A DNA stretch of 34,128 nt. Source: Chloroflexota bacterium (lineage in GTDB: Bacteria > Chloroflexota > UBA6077 > CF-72). Positions 24,608-32,300 of this stretch are shown piece after piece (position 1 is the first letter of the stretch; each line of letters opens with the position of its first letter). The notes below the pieces were generated by a model that saw nothing but the letters and a program-made list of their open reading frames with translations, searched no databases and was not told where the DNA came from. The translations under genes were made by a program, and so were the position numbers. The DNA lies in assembly GCA_019247515.1 (NCBI GenBank), contig JAFAOS010000038.1:1-34128 (forward strand), written 5' to 3'.

Positions 24608-25632
24608 GCGCCAATCTCCACGCGCTGGGCTCCAACGCCCGCCAGCGGCAGCACCTCCTGGACAACCCGGCGGAATTGCTCAGCCTGTTTCCAGCTGGTA
24701 ATTCTCAGCGTCACTTCAGAAAAGCCGAGGTCCCGAATCCGCTGCAGTCGCTCGGCGCACTGCTTCGGCGTGCCGGTGGCGACCCACTGATCGACGAACG
24801 TGCGCGGGAATCGCGTGGGGACGTAGTACTCCTCCAGAAAGCGCGTGGACTCCTCGAGCGCCACCTCGCGGTCCTCGTTCACGTTGATGTTGTGGTACAG
24901 GTGTCGCTCGAACGTGGCTGGATCGCGGCCTTGCTCGCGTACCTTCTTGAGCGTGTCGTTGACCCGAAACTCCAGGTCGTTCGGGTCCCAGGCAGATGTC
25001 TGCCAGCCGTCCGCGTGTCGAGCACAGCGGCGGTGGGTTCGTTCGATCAGCGCGAAGTCGTCGGCCGTCCATTCCGCGAAGGGTTTGTCCTCGCGCGCAT
25101 TGTTCGCGATCCAGATTGGCGGGCGCGGTTTTGCGACCGGCTTGGGCTCGATTGTCACACCCGTGCAGCGATAGTGCTTGCCCTCGAAGGTGACGTTGTC
25201 CTCGGTCCACAATTTCTTCAAGAGCGCAATCCACTCGATCAGGCGACTGACCCGGTCACGCGGTGTGAGGCCGTACAGCTCGCCCTCTATGCGCGCGCCG
25301 GGTTGCTCGACAATGCCGGTGCAGCCGACAAGCACGGTGCGCCCGCCTGCGAGCAGGTCGAGGCTCGCCCACTGATAGGCGAGCAGCACCGGATCGCGCA
25401 ACACGAAACTGGCCATGCACGCGGGTCCCAGACGCACCCGCCTGGTGCGAGCCGCGATACCCGCCAGCAGTGAGACCGATTCCATCCGCGGTTTCCCGAG
25501 CAGGCTGTCACCAACCCAGACCGATCGGAATAATCCCGACTGGTCGGCTGCCTCCGCGAGGTCCAGCATCTGGTCCGGGGTGGTGGCGCCCAGAAGCACG
25601 CCGCGGTTGGGCAGCGTCAACCCGATGTCCAT
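24604..25632 (-). CDS. LLM-class (luciferase-like) flavin- or F420-dependent oxidoreductase
   Basis: 342 residues forming one TIM barrel. Landmarks are the opening MDIGLTLPNRGVLLGATTPD, the substrate- and cofactor-shaping SVWVGDSLLGKPRMESVSLL, the AARTRRVRLGPACMASFVLR segment with the usual barrel strand, WASLDLLAGGRTVLVG, and KPRPPIWIANNA near the phosphate-binding end. Members use FMNH2 with O2, or F420; the choice cannot be decided here. AGGAG is well placed upstream of the ATG. It is the first gene of the operon with the amidohydrolase and the BAAT-like hydrolase. An oxidation, ring or amide hydrolysis, and ester or thioester hydrolysis sequence is a reasonable reading of the trio. Confidence 0.9.
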   Translation of the reverse strand: MDIGLTLPNRGVLLGATTPDQMLDLAEAADQSGLFRSVWVGDSLLGKPRMESVSLLAGIAARTRRVRLGPACMASFVLRDPVLLAYQWASLDLLAGGRTVLVGCTGIVEQPGARIEGELYGLTPRDRVSRLIEWIALLKKLWTEDNVTFEGKHYRCTGVTIEPKPVAKPRPPIWIANNAREDKPFAEWTADDFALIERTHRRCARHADGWQTSAWDPNDLEFRVNDTLKKVREQGRDPATFERHLYHNINVNEDREVALEESTRFLEEYYVPTRFPRTFVDQWVATGTPKQCAERLQRIRDLGFSEVTLRITSWKQAEQFRRVVQEVLPLAGVGAQRVEIGA

Positions 25633-25702
25633 GGTCGGCTCATTCCTCTCCTACGTCCCAAGCTGATGGTAACCGTCTCGCGCGGGCTGGCTGCCGCCGC
25701 GC

Positions 25703-25731
25703 TTGCGGAATACCCTCGGGGTAAGTTATCT
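25703..25731 (+). promoter_or_regulatory. Candidate promoter of the 2'-5' RNA ligase-like gene
   Basis: TTGCGG, 17 bases, TTATCT, ending 17 bases before the ATG. Two moderate boxes at the ideal spacing in a short divergent intergenic region. Confidence 0.35.
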
Positions 25732-25748
25732 CGGCAGAAGGCGCCTCG

Positions 25749-26276
25749 ATGGATACCGTTCTCCGCGGCCGGGCGATCGTGCTGTTCTTGCCGCAGCCCG
25801 AGCCACAGCCGCTCATTGCGCTGCGGCGCCAGTTCGACCCGCTCTCCAGCGCGATCGGCGCACACGTGACGTTGGTCTTTCCCTTCCACAGCGACCTGTC
25901 GCCGCAAGCAGTCCGCGAGCACGTTGCGGACTCGGTTCGCGGACTCGAGCCGATCGCCGTTCGCCTGGCTGGCGTAACGGGCGCCAGGGATGTCGGTGGC
26001 GCCGACATGTACTACCTGTTCCTGAACGTCAAGCGCGGCAACGATGCGATCATCGAGCTGCACGATCGCCTGTACCGCGGACCCTTCGAGGCGTACGTGT
26101 CACGCGAGTTCACGTATGTGCCACACGTGACGGTCGGGCGCTGCAGCGGGATCGACGCGTTCCACGCGGCGCTGGAGGCCGCCGGCGCGACGCCGATCGA
26201 TTTCGAAGCAACGCTCGACACGGTCACGGTGTACGACGCGGTGACAAGAGCGGTGGAGTCGGCGGTCGCGCTCTGA
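25749..26276 (+). CDS. 2'-5' RNA ligase family protein (2H phosphoesterase)
   Basis: 175 residues, the usual size. The two catalytic HxT motifs are present, His39-Val-Thr41 (GAHVTLVFPF) and His125-Val-Thr127 (YVPHVTVGR), one in each lobe of the 2H fold. Family members act on 2'-5' or cyclic phosphodiesters of RNA or nucleotides; many bacterial ones have no known in vivo substrate. AAGG lies about 8 bases before the ATG. It is divergent from the LLM operon and convergent with the next amidohydrolase. No link to the neighbouring catabolic genes is evident. Confidence 0.88.
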   Translation: MDTVLRGRAIVLFLPQPEPQPLIALRRQFDPLSSAIGAHVTLVFPFHSDLSPQAVREHVADSVRGLEPIAVRLAGVTGARDVGGADMYYLFLNVKRGNDAIIELHDRLYRGPFEAYVSREFTYVPHVTVGRCSGIDAFHAALEAAGATPIDFEATLDTVTVYDAVTRAVESAVAL

Positions 26277-26300
26277 ACCGCGACAACCAGCGCGGCCGGA

Positions 26301-27137
26301 TTACGTCGGCCGCCAGTTGTAAATCCGCCGGAGCGTTTCCCCCATCAGCGCGGCGCGATCGGTGTCAGACAGACGATCGGTGCGGCGAAATGCCTCGACC
26401 CCTTGCTGGTAGCTCAACATCCCGACCGCTCGCGTCCAGTCGGTGCCCCACATGCAGCGATCGAAGCCGAACGCATCGAAGACGCGGCCCAGCGGCTCCC
26501 AGATGTCGGGGTATGGGAAGGGCTCGCGCGAGAGCGTGCAGGCGCCACTGATTTTCACCGCGACATTGGCGTAGGGCGCGAGCGCCAGCAGTTTTGGAAG
26601 ATCGGCGAACGGCTGCGCGGGCGGCGGCGGCTCGCGCGGTTGCTGCAGGCCGAGATGGTCGACCACCAGCCGCGTGTCCGGGTTGCGAGCCGCCAGACGT
26701 TCGACCTGTTCGAGCCGCCCGGTGCAGGCCAGGTTGACCGGCAGTGAATGCAGGGCCGCCGTGGCCAGGACGCGATTGATGCCGGGATCGGCGGGGTCGG
26801 TGGAAACGTCGTCTCTCAAAAACACTCGAATTCCAACCGTGCCCCTGGTGCGGGCCCAATCGGCGATGACGTCGGCAACGCCGGGGTCGCTCGGGTCGAC
26901 GGGCTTGACCAGCCGGAACCGGTCCGGGTGAGCGGCGAAGACCTCGAGCGCATAACTGGCGTCGTAGCGATACATGCTGAAAGGCGAGACCAGTATGGCC
27001 GCGTCCACGCCGACCTCGTCCATGGCAGCCACCATCTGGTCGCCGGTGACCTCGGGCGGCCCGTAGAGGGTGCCGACCCACGGGCGGCCCGGGTGGTTGC
27101 GTTCGTAGGTGTGAACCTGGGCATCCAGTGTCAGCAC
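26301..27137 (-). CDS. Amidohydrolase family 2 protein (TIM-barrel hydrolase or decarboxylase)
   Basis: 278 residues from a GTG at 27137 with AAGGGGGA 4-11 bases upstream; an out-of-frame ATG overlaps it. The opening LTLDAQVHTYERNHPG replaces the classic HxH by Q-x-H, a variant that I recall as common in this branch. Later features are LVVDHLGLQQP (His ligand), NVAVKISGAC, and CMWGTDWTRAVG near the C-terminus with the conserved Asp. The family (Amidohydro_2, COG3618) includes lactonases and decarboxylases such as 2-pyrone-4,6-dicarboxylate lactonase. Its position, between a 2H phosphoesterase and an ArsR pair, gives no pathway. Confidence 0.87.
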   Translation of the reverse strand: MLTLDAQVHTYERNHPGRPWVGTLYGPPEVTGDQMVAAMDEVGVDAAILVSPFSMYRYDASYALEVFAAHPDRFRLVKPVDPSDPGVADVIADWARTRGTVGIRVFLRDDVSTDPADPGINRVLATAALHSLPVNLACTGRLEQVERLAARNPDTRLVVDHLGLQQPREPPPPAQPFADLPKLLALAPYANVAVKISGACTLSREPFPYPDIWEPLGRVFDAFGFDRCMWGTDWTRAVGMLSYQQGVEAFRRTDRLSDTDRAALMGETLRRIYNWRPT

Positions 27138-27249
27138 ATTTCCCCCTTACGGAACCGTCGTCGTCGGAGCGATACGTTTGGCCATCGATGCTTGCCCGAC
27201 TGAAGGCATTGTAGGGCTGGAGGGCTCCGCTCAGCCCTCCACCACCAGC

Positions 27250-27708
27250 TCACGTGGCTGATGCGGCCGCCACGAAATAGCTCAGGACCTCGTCCCAACC
27301 TCCTTCGAAACCGTGGCCCTTCAGCGGCACGGACTCGGCGGCACGGTGCTCCATGTCCACTCGCGTCCCGTCGTTTTCAGGAATGAAGCGGACCTCCACC
27401 TCCGTTGGCGGATCGAATCCGGCCGCCCAGGTGAACAGCACTCGGTTGGGCCGGTCGAACTCCAGGACCTGACCAATGGTGAACTCTTCACGGTCCGTAT
27501 ACCGCTCGTAGAAGCGGCCGCCGACGTGCGCCTCCAGAATGACGTCCTGCGCCTTTTCCGCGTTGTAGGTGTATTTGCCGGTGTGCAGCGGCCACCAGCG
27601 GCCGATCTCATCCACGAACAGGTGAAAGGCGTCTTCGGGTGCGCGGCGGACATGGACTGACTTGTTGATGGAAACGGTTGGAACTCCAGATGTGGCGAGC
27701 GTACTCAT
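27250..27708 (-). CDS. SRPBCC / AHSA1-type protein
   Basis: 152 residues with the Bet v 1-like helix-grip pattern: VSINKSVHVRRAPEDAFHLF, WWPLHTGKYTYNAEKAQ, VGGRFYERYTDREEFTIGQV, FDRPNRVLFTWAAGFDPPTE, and a final GFEGGWDEVLSYFVAAA helix. AHSA1-type bacterial proteins bind hydrophobic ligands; function is generally unknown. Its start overlaps the ArsR gene stop by four bases (ATGA, 27705-27708), so it is translated from the same message and probably controlled by it. ArsR-AHSA1 pairs are common in Actinobacteria and Chloroflexota. Confidence 0.9.
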   Translation of the reverse strand: MSTLATSGVPTVSINKSVHVRRAPEDAFHLFVDEIGRWWPLHTGKYTYNAEKAQDVILEAHVGGRFYERYTDREEFTIGQVLEFDRPNRVLFTWAAGFDPPTEVEVRFIPENDGTRVDMEHRAAESVPLKGHGFEGGWDEVLSYFVAAASAT

Positions 27709-28031
27709 GGTTGTGACTCCGCAAACTGTTTGAATTCGTCGAGCGCCGACGCCCAGAAGCGACCGACCTCGTCGAGCGCGGCTTGCAGCTGGAGAAATCC
27801 GCCCGGCGCCAGGCGGTAGAGCTGCTGCCGGCCGATCTTGTGCGACTCGATCAGACCCGCCTCGCGCAGCACGCGCAGGTGCTTGCTGACGGCCGGGCGA
27901 GACATCGGCAGGCCGTGCGCGAGACGACCCGCGGGCTGCGGGCCGCTGGCGAGGCGGGCGATGATCTGGCGGCGGGTGCCGTCGGAGAGCGCGGAGAGGG
28001 TGGAGTCGACGGACTCGATGGTCTGGGGCAT
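27705..28031 (-). CDS. ArsR-family winged-helix regulator
   Basis: 108 residues with a single winged HTH: LSDGTRRQIIARLASGPQPA, RLAHGLPMSRPAVSKHLRVL (recognition helix), REAGLIESHKIGRQQLYRLA (wing). No cysteine pair for metal sensing is present (no Cys at all), so it is not a classical metal sensor; an organic ligand or an autonomous repressor role is likelier. It is the first gene of the ArsR-AHSA1 pair and sits under a promoter with two matching operators. Confidence 0.92.
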   Translation of the reverse strand: MPQTIESVDSTLSALSDGTRRQIIARLASGPQPAGRLAHGLPMSRPAVSKHLRVLREAGLIESHKIGRQQLYRLAPGGFLQLQAALDEVGRFWASALDEFKQFAESQP

Positions 28032-28048
28032 CGTCGCGGTCTGATTGC

Positions 28049-28064
28049 GTAACCTTCAGGTTAC
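28049..28064. promoter_or_regulatory. ArsR operator 1, GTAACC-TTCA-GGTTAC
   Basis: A perfect 6-4-6 inverted repeat located immediately downstream of the predicted transcription start of the ArsR operon, 17 bases before its ATG. The second copy is centred 26 bases away, about two and a half helical turns. Confidence 0.75.
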
Positions 28065-28071
28065 AGGAATA

Positions 28072-28100
28072 AGTGTAACCCCTCGGTTACGCGTTGTCAA
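28072..28100 (-). promoter_or_regulatory. Promoter of the ArsR-AHSA1 operon with operator 2
   Basis: On the minus strand TTGACA (28100-28095), 17 bases, TACACT (28077-28072): a consensus -35, ideal spacing and a reasonable -10. Operator 2, GTAACC-CCTC-GGTTAC (28075-28090), fills the spacer and overlaps the -10. A repressor bound there would block RNA polymerase directly, as expected for autoregulation. Confidence 0.75.
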
Positions 28101-28171
28101 GTTTTCGCGTCGGAGTCAGGACCACCCGGCGCCCGGATTTGTTCGCGCTCGAGCGTTTATGCTCGACGCCG

Positions 28172-28933
28172 ATGACCAGTGCTGAGCTCAGCCGCGTCTT
28201 TGCTCAGGACGGCTTCTCGGTCCGCTTTGACTGGGGGCCGACTGGCGCCCAGGCGCTCGCGACGGGCGTGGACGTGCTGGTGATCGTCGACGTCCTGTCG
28301 TTCACGACCGCCGTCGAGGTGGCCGTCGCGCGCGGCGCTCGCGTGTATCCGTACCGCCTTCGAGACGATTCCGCCGCGAGCTTCGCCCAGAGCATCGGGG
28401 CGACACTGGCGGTCGCCCGTCAGCGCGTCTCGGTCCAGGCGCCGTATTCGCTCTCACCGGTCTCACTCGCGACCATCCCCGCTGGAACGAAGCTCGTGCT
28501 GCCGTCGCCCAACGGCTCAGCCATTTCTGTGCTGGCCGCGCAACTCGGTCGACCCATCCTGGCCGGCTGCTTGCGCAATGCCGCGGCCGTGGCGGCCGCG
28601 GCGTGCGCGCGGGGGCAGGTGATCGGCGTGGTCGCCTCGGGTGAGCGGTGGCGCAACGACGGCGGGCTGCGGCCGGCTTACGAAGACCTCGTTGGAGCCG
28701 GCGCGATCATCGACGCGCTGCCTGTCGGCGGCTGGTCGCCTGAAGCGCAGGCCGCTGCCGCCACGTTCCGCGCCGCCCGCGAGCACCTGGCCGACTGGCT
28801 CATGAACTGTGCATCTGGCCGCGAGCTCGCCGCGGTCGGGTACGCGGGCGACGTCGAGATCGCGAGCGCGCTCAACGCGACGAAGACGGTGCCGGTGTTC
28901 TCCTCGGGCGCGTACGCGGCAAGCGCCACGTAA
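28172..28933 (+). CDS. comB: 2-phosphosulfolactate phosphatase-like protein (ComB family)
   Basis: 253 residues from ATG 28172; the open frame begins at 28,094 but that leader lies in the ArsR promoter. Conserved blocks are VDVLVIVDVLSFTTAVEVAV with ARGARVYPYR, GTKLVLPSPNGSAISVLAA, ILAGCLRNAAAVAAAA, VVASGERWRNDGGLRPAYED and GAGAIIDAL, the characteristic series of ComB. ComB dephosphorylates 2-phosphosulfolactate, a coenzyme M precursor in methanogens; many bacteria carry homologues alone, where the role is uncertain. No comA or comC is nearby. It may share the operator-rich intergenic region with the divergent ArsR gene. Repeat R5 starts four bases after its stop. Confidence 0.87.
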   Translation: MTSAELSRVFAQDGFSVRFDWGPTGAQALATGVDVLVIVDVLSFTTAVEVAVARGARVYPYRLRDDSAASFAQSIGATLAVARQRVSVQAPYSLSPVSLATIPAGTKLVLPSPNGSAISVLAAQLGRPILAGCLRNAAAVAAAACARGQVIGVVASGERWRNDGGLRPAYEDLVGAGAIIDALPVGGWSPEAQAAAATFRAAREHLADWLMNCASGRELAAVGYAGDVEIASALNATKTVPVFSSGAYAASAT

Positions 28934-28936
28934 GGG

Positions 28937-29035
28937 CGAAGGGCTCCACCGTAGGTGGAATCAGTGAGCCTGCGTTCCGCAGAGGGCGCCTGGCTCACGT
29001 TTGTGGCCGACCACTTTCGAGGTGATGGCAATACT
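28937..29035 (+). repeat. Dispersed repeat copy R5 (longest copy)
   Basis: GGGCTCCACC GTA GGTGGAATCA, then GTGAGCC-TGCGTTCCGCAGAGGGCGCCT-GGCTCAC, written here in three parts, then GTTTGTGGCCGACC and a weaker tail to GGCAATACTT. The GTGAGCC/GGCTCAC arms pair perfectly (7 bp) and TGCG-TTC-CGCA pairs inside them, so the copy can fold into two hairpins. The tail matches the sequence after R3 at a lower level. Confidence 0.8.
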
Positions 29036-29059
29036 TCGCTGGAGAACTCCATGGGTTTG

Positions 29060-29231
29060 ACACCCGCCAGCCGGCGATGAAACTCTTCCTTCCCTGTGGG
29101 TCGTCAGTACAGGTGTCGACCGATATTTTCGTGGGAGGAGGCCATGCGTCGCACACCTGCCAGCGGCGATGAAAACTGTTCTCTCCCTTTGGGGGTCGTC
29201 ATTAACGATGTCGACAGACATTTTCGTGGGA
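29060..29231 (+). repeat. Tandem imperfect direct repeat, two units of 77 and 79 bases
   Basis: Unit A is 29060-29136 and unit B 29153-29231, about three quarters identical, both running from ACACC-GCCAG to ATTTTCGTGGGA. Differences are concentrated in the middle. One 3-base length difference falls inside the shared reading frame, and the third-position changes ACC/ACA and GAT/GAC are silent. Confidence 0.75.
29077..29172 (+). CDS. Possible small protein A (31 aa), from repeat unit A
   Basis: ATG at 29077 reads MKLFLPCGSSVQV, then STDIFVGGG, and ends at a TGA that overlaps the ATG of small ORF B (ATGA, 29169-29172). The protein aligns with B over the first 20 residues: MK, a hydrophobic patch, GSS, two variable residues, then V/M-STDIFVG. 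No convincing ribosome site is seen. Similarity to B is explained by the tandem duplication; the frame-preserving differences suggest coding. No known family is recognised. Confidence 0.3.
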   Translation: MKLFLPCGSSVQVSTDIFVGGGHASHTCQRR

Positions 29232-29360
29232 CAGAAGCTGACTTTCAGCAACACGCAAGGCCAGCGACGCCGAGGAGAGGTCAGCGTTTCGCAACTGTTG
29301 CAGCAGTGTGCGGGTCGTGTTGCTGGCGCGGCGATGGGGTTGCTGCCAGGCTCGGGGTAA
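29169..29360 (+). CDS. Possible small protein B (63 aa), from repeat unit B
   Basis: ATG 29169 reads MKTVLSLWGSSLTM, then STDIFVGQK, continuing past the repeat into a basic stretch (TQGQRRRGEVSVSQLL) and a Gly/Ala-rich end. An internal ATG at 29208 (MSTDIFVG) is an alternative start. The overlap with ORF A would allow coupled translation. It ends 39 bases before the large TTG-start gene. I do not recognise the sequence. It could also be a non-functional scrap of a larger gene. Confidence 0.33.
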   Translation: MKTVLSLWGSSLTMSTDIFVGQKLTFSNTQGQRRRGEVSVSQLLQQCAGRVAGAAMGLLPGSG

Positions 29361-29399
29361 CTCACCAGCGACGCACATTTGCATCAGGAGCCACAAACC

Positions 29400-32300
29400 T
29401 TGCACTTGAATGACACTCCGACCGTCGGCGTGCGCATCACCCGGCGGCAACTGCTACTGCTCGGCGGCGCCGTGATCGGTACTGGCTTGCTGGCCGTCAC
29501 CCGCGGCGTCCAGGCCGTCTCGGCGGCCGAAGCTATGCGGGATGCGCTCGGCTCGGTCGCGCGCCAGGAAGCGCCGGCGACCTCGCAGACGGGCGGCTTG
29601 CTCGACAGGGCGGCACCCAGCGTCACCCCGCTCGCGGTCGCCGCCGAGCCGGTCTTCGGACCACCGACCGACATCGCCGCGGGCTGGGACGGCACGCTCT
29701 GGGCGATCGACGGCGCCGGCGCGCCGCATGTGTACGACCGTGCCCAGAAGAGCTGGCAGTTCTACGGCAGCCGTATCGACGCCATCGTTCGCCCGACGGC
29801 GAGCCAGGGCGCGACCCCAGGCGGCCAGGCGACGCCAGTCGGCGACACCGCCCAGCTGTTCATGGCGCCACTGTTGGCGGCCAGCGCTACCGCTCAGCCC
29901 ACGACTACGCCGACGCCCGGGCCTGGCCACTCAGCCACCCCGACGCCGGTCCCCCACACGCCGGCGAGCACCGCCAGCCCAACCCGCGCGCCAACCTCGA
30001 GCGTCTCGCCGAGCTCCACCCCGACGGGCACCGCCTCGCCGCTCGCCACTGCCACGCCCTCCCCAACGCCCACGGCCGCGACCAGCCCGACGCCGACGCC
30101 GACGGTTGGGTCGAACCCCGCCGAGGTCGTCGGCACGGCGGCGCCACCCGCCACTTACGTGTTTCGGGGGCCGGAAGTCCTGGTCCGCGCCATGGCCGCG
30201 TGCGACGCCTTCGGGCTCCAGCCCGGCGATTTGATTCAGGTCGCGGGCAACCCGGAGGTCGACATCGTCGCCCCCGGATGTCTGCGACGGCACGTACCGA
30301 ACCCGCTGACCCTGGAAGTGATCAACGGACGCTACCACCCCAGGTCCAGGGTGCTGGCGGCTGCCGACTTTCAGCTCATCCAGGCCGGCCCACCCATCCC
30401 TGAGATTTTCAACGATCCGGACGGGTTCTTGCAGGCGATGCGGGAGATCTTCGGCCGAACCGAAGCCGACGACGGTCCGAGCACCTCGCCAGCGGACCAG
30501 GAGGCCGCGCGCTTCGATGCGCTGACACTCGCGGCCGCAACGCCGAACGCGCCCGTCGCAACCTCCACGTCAGTCTCGCGCACGCCGACCCCGAGCGCCA
30601 CGGCCACCTCCGCATCAGCCTCGGCCACGCCGACCCCGGGCGCCAGCGCCACTGACGCGAGCGGCGCACCCACTGCGACGGCCAGCGCGGCGACGCCGAC
30701 CGGCACTCCGCGGCTCATTGCGGACGTCTGGCCGAACCTGCCCGCTTCCTTCAAGCTCGGCGTCGACGGCGCCGCCTATGCCGGCGGCGTGTTGTACCTG
30801 TTCAAAGCCGGTCGCTTCGTACGCGCCGACGGTGCTCAGGCGGCCTCAAAGCTGAGCGACCTGAAGGGATGGCCGCAAAGCGGGCCGTGGCAGGAGGGGC
30901 TCGTGGACCTGGTCGTCGGCCTCAGTCAGCCCGCTGGCGTGGCGCTCATCCGCGGCGGCCAGTTCATCGTGATCGAACCGGCCCAATCGACCGTGACGCA
31001 GGGTCCGAAAGATCTGGGCTCGCTGCTGCAGGGCGACCTGCTGAAGCGGGCCCGGGCGGGTCAGTTGGATGCGCTGCTGTACACCAGCGCCGACCAGCCG
31101 GTCACCGCCGTCGAGGGCCCAGCGGTGCTCAGCTATGCAAACTCCTCAGCGGCGCAACCCGCCGCCCGCCAGTACCTCCCGCTGGCCTTTGCTGACTGGC
31201 CGGCGACGTGGAATCCGCTGCTCCAGCAGGCGCCGAGCGGTCGGGTCGACGGGCTGTGGGCGACCACGCGCAACGGCGTGGTTGTGCACCACGACGGTAG
31301 CAACTGGAGTGAAACGGAGCGTCAAGCGGTGTCGGTGGCCGTCGGCGTCGACGGCAGCGTGTTTGCAATCGGCAGCGACGCCGACCAGCATCAGCTTTTG
31401 CGCCTGGATGGTTCCGCTTGGACGCTCGTCGCCCAGGCGGCCGGTCCGCTCGCCCAGGTGGCGGTCGGCGACACCAGCCGCGTGTGGGTGCGCGACACCA
31501 GCAACGCGGTCCATCGGCTGGACCAGTCCGATGCCAACGCCCTGCACCTCGTACCCGAGCCGTTGCTCGGCCAGGCGGTGCACATCGACGCCAGCAACGA
31601 CGGCACGGTCTGGAGCTGCAACCAGGGCGGCGGCGCTTCGCGTTTCGTCTCGGAGTCAACCGCCCCACCCCAGGCCGTCGCGACTGGTGGCGCGACACGG
31701 GTAACGAGCACCAGCTTCGGCACGGCCCACTTCCTGGTGCAGCAGAACGGCGCCAACCAGGTCCACGAGTACAACTCGCCGTATATCTTCAAGACCTCGA
31801 AGACCTATCAGGTGGGGCGAGATGCGACGGGACTCGCCCAGGGTTTGGGACGTGTCTTTCTGCTCACCGTGGATCGTACCGCCGCGCCGGTGTTCGCAAT
31901 CGTCGCTCTCGACGCGCACACCGGTGAAGAGCTCAGTGTCTCGCTGGTCGAAGCCGGGCGGATTTACACGCCGCCGGTGTTCGACCCGATCCATGAACTC
32001 GTCTACATCGGCGTGGCACCCCTGGATCCGCAGGATCACTCGAGGGGCGGTGAGCTGCGGGCGCTCAACCCGCGCAATCTGCTCGAGGTCGTGTGGTCGT
32101 ATCCAACGCCGGCGGGCGTTGACGCCGCACCCGCGCTCTTCGGCACGTCGCTGTGTTTCGGCGACCGAACGACAACCCTGCACATGCTGGACACCAGCCC
32201 GGCGCTGGCTGGCGGGAAACCGACACTCAGGTGGCAGTGGCAGACTTTTACGCCTCCCCAACCTCAGCCGGGCACGTCCTTCTCTATTCTCCAGGCGTTC

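Noticed and set aside
29060..29231. Tandem repeat as a CRISPR array or a tandem riboswitch
   Set aside because: There are only two diverged units of 77-79 bases with a 16-base spacer; no short identical repeats. I could not match the pattern to a riboswitch class, and coding explains the substitution pattern better.
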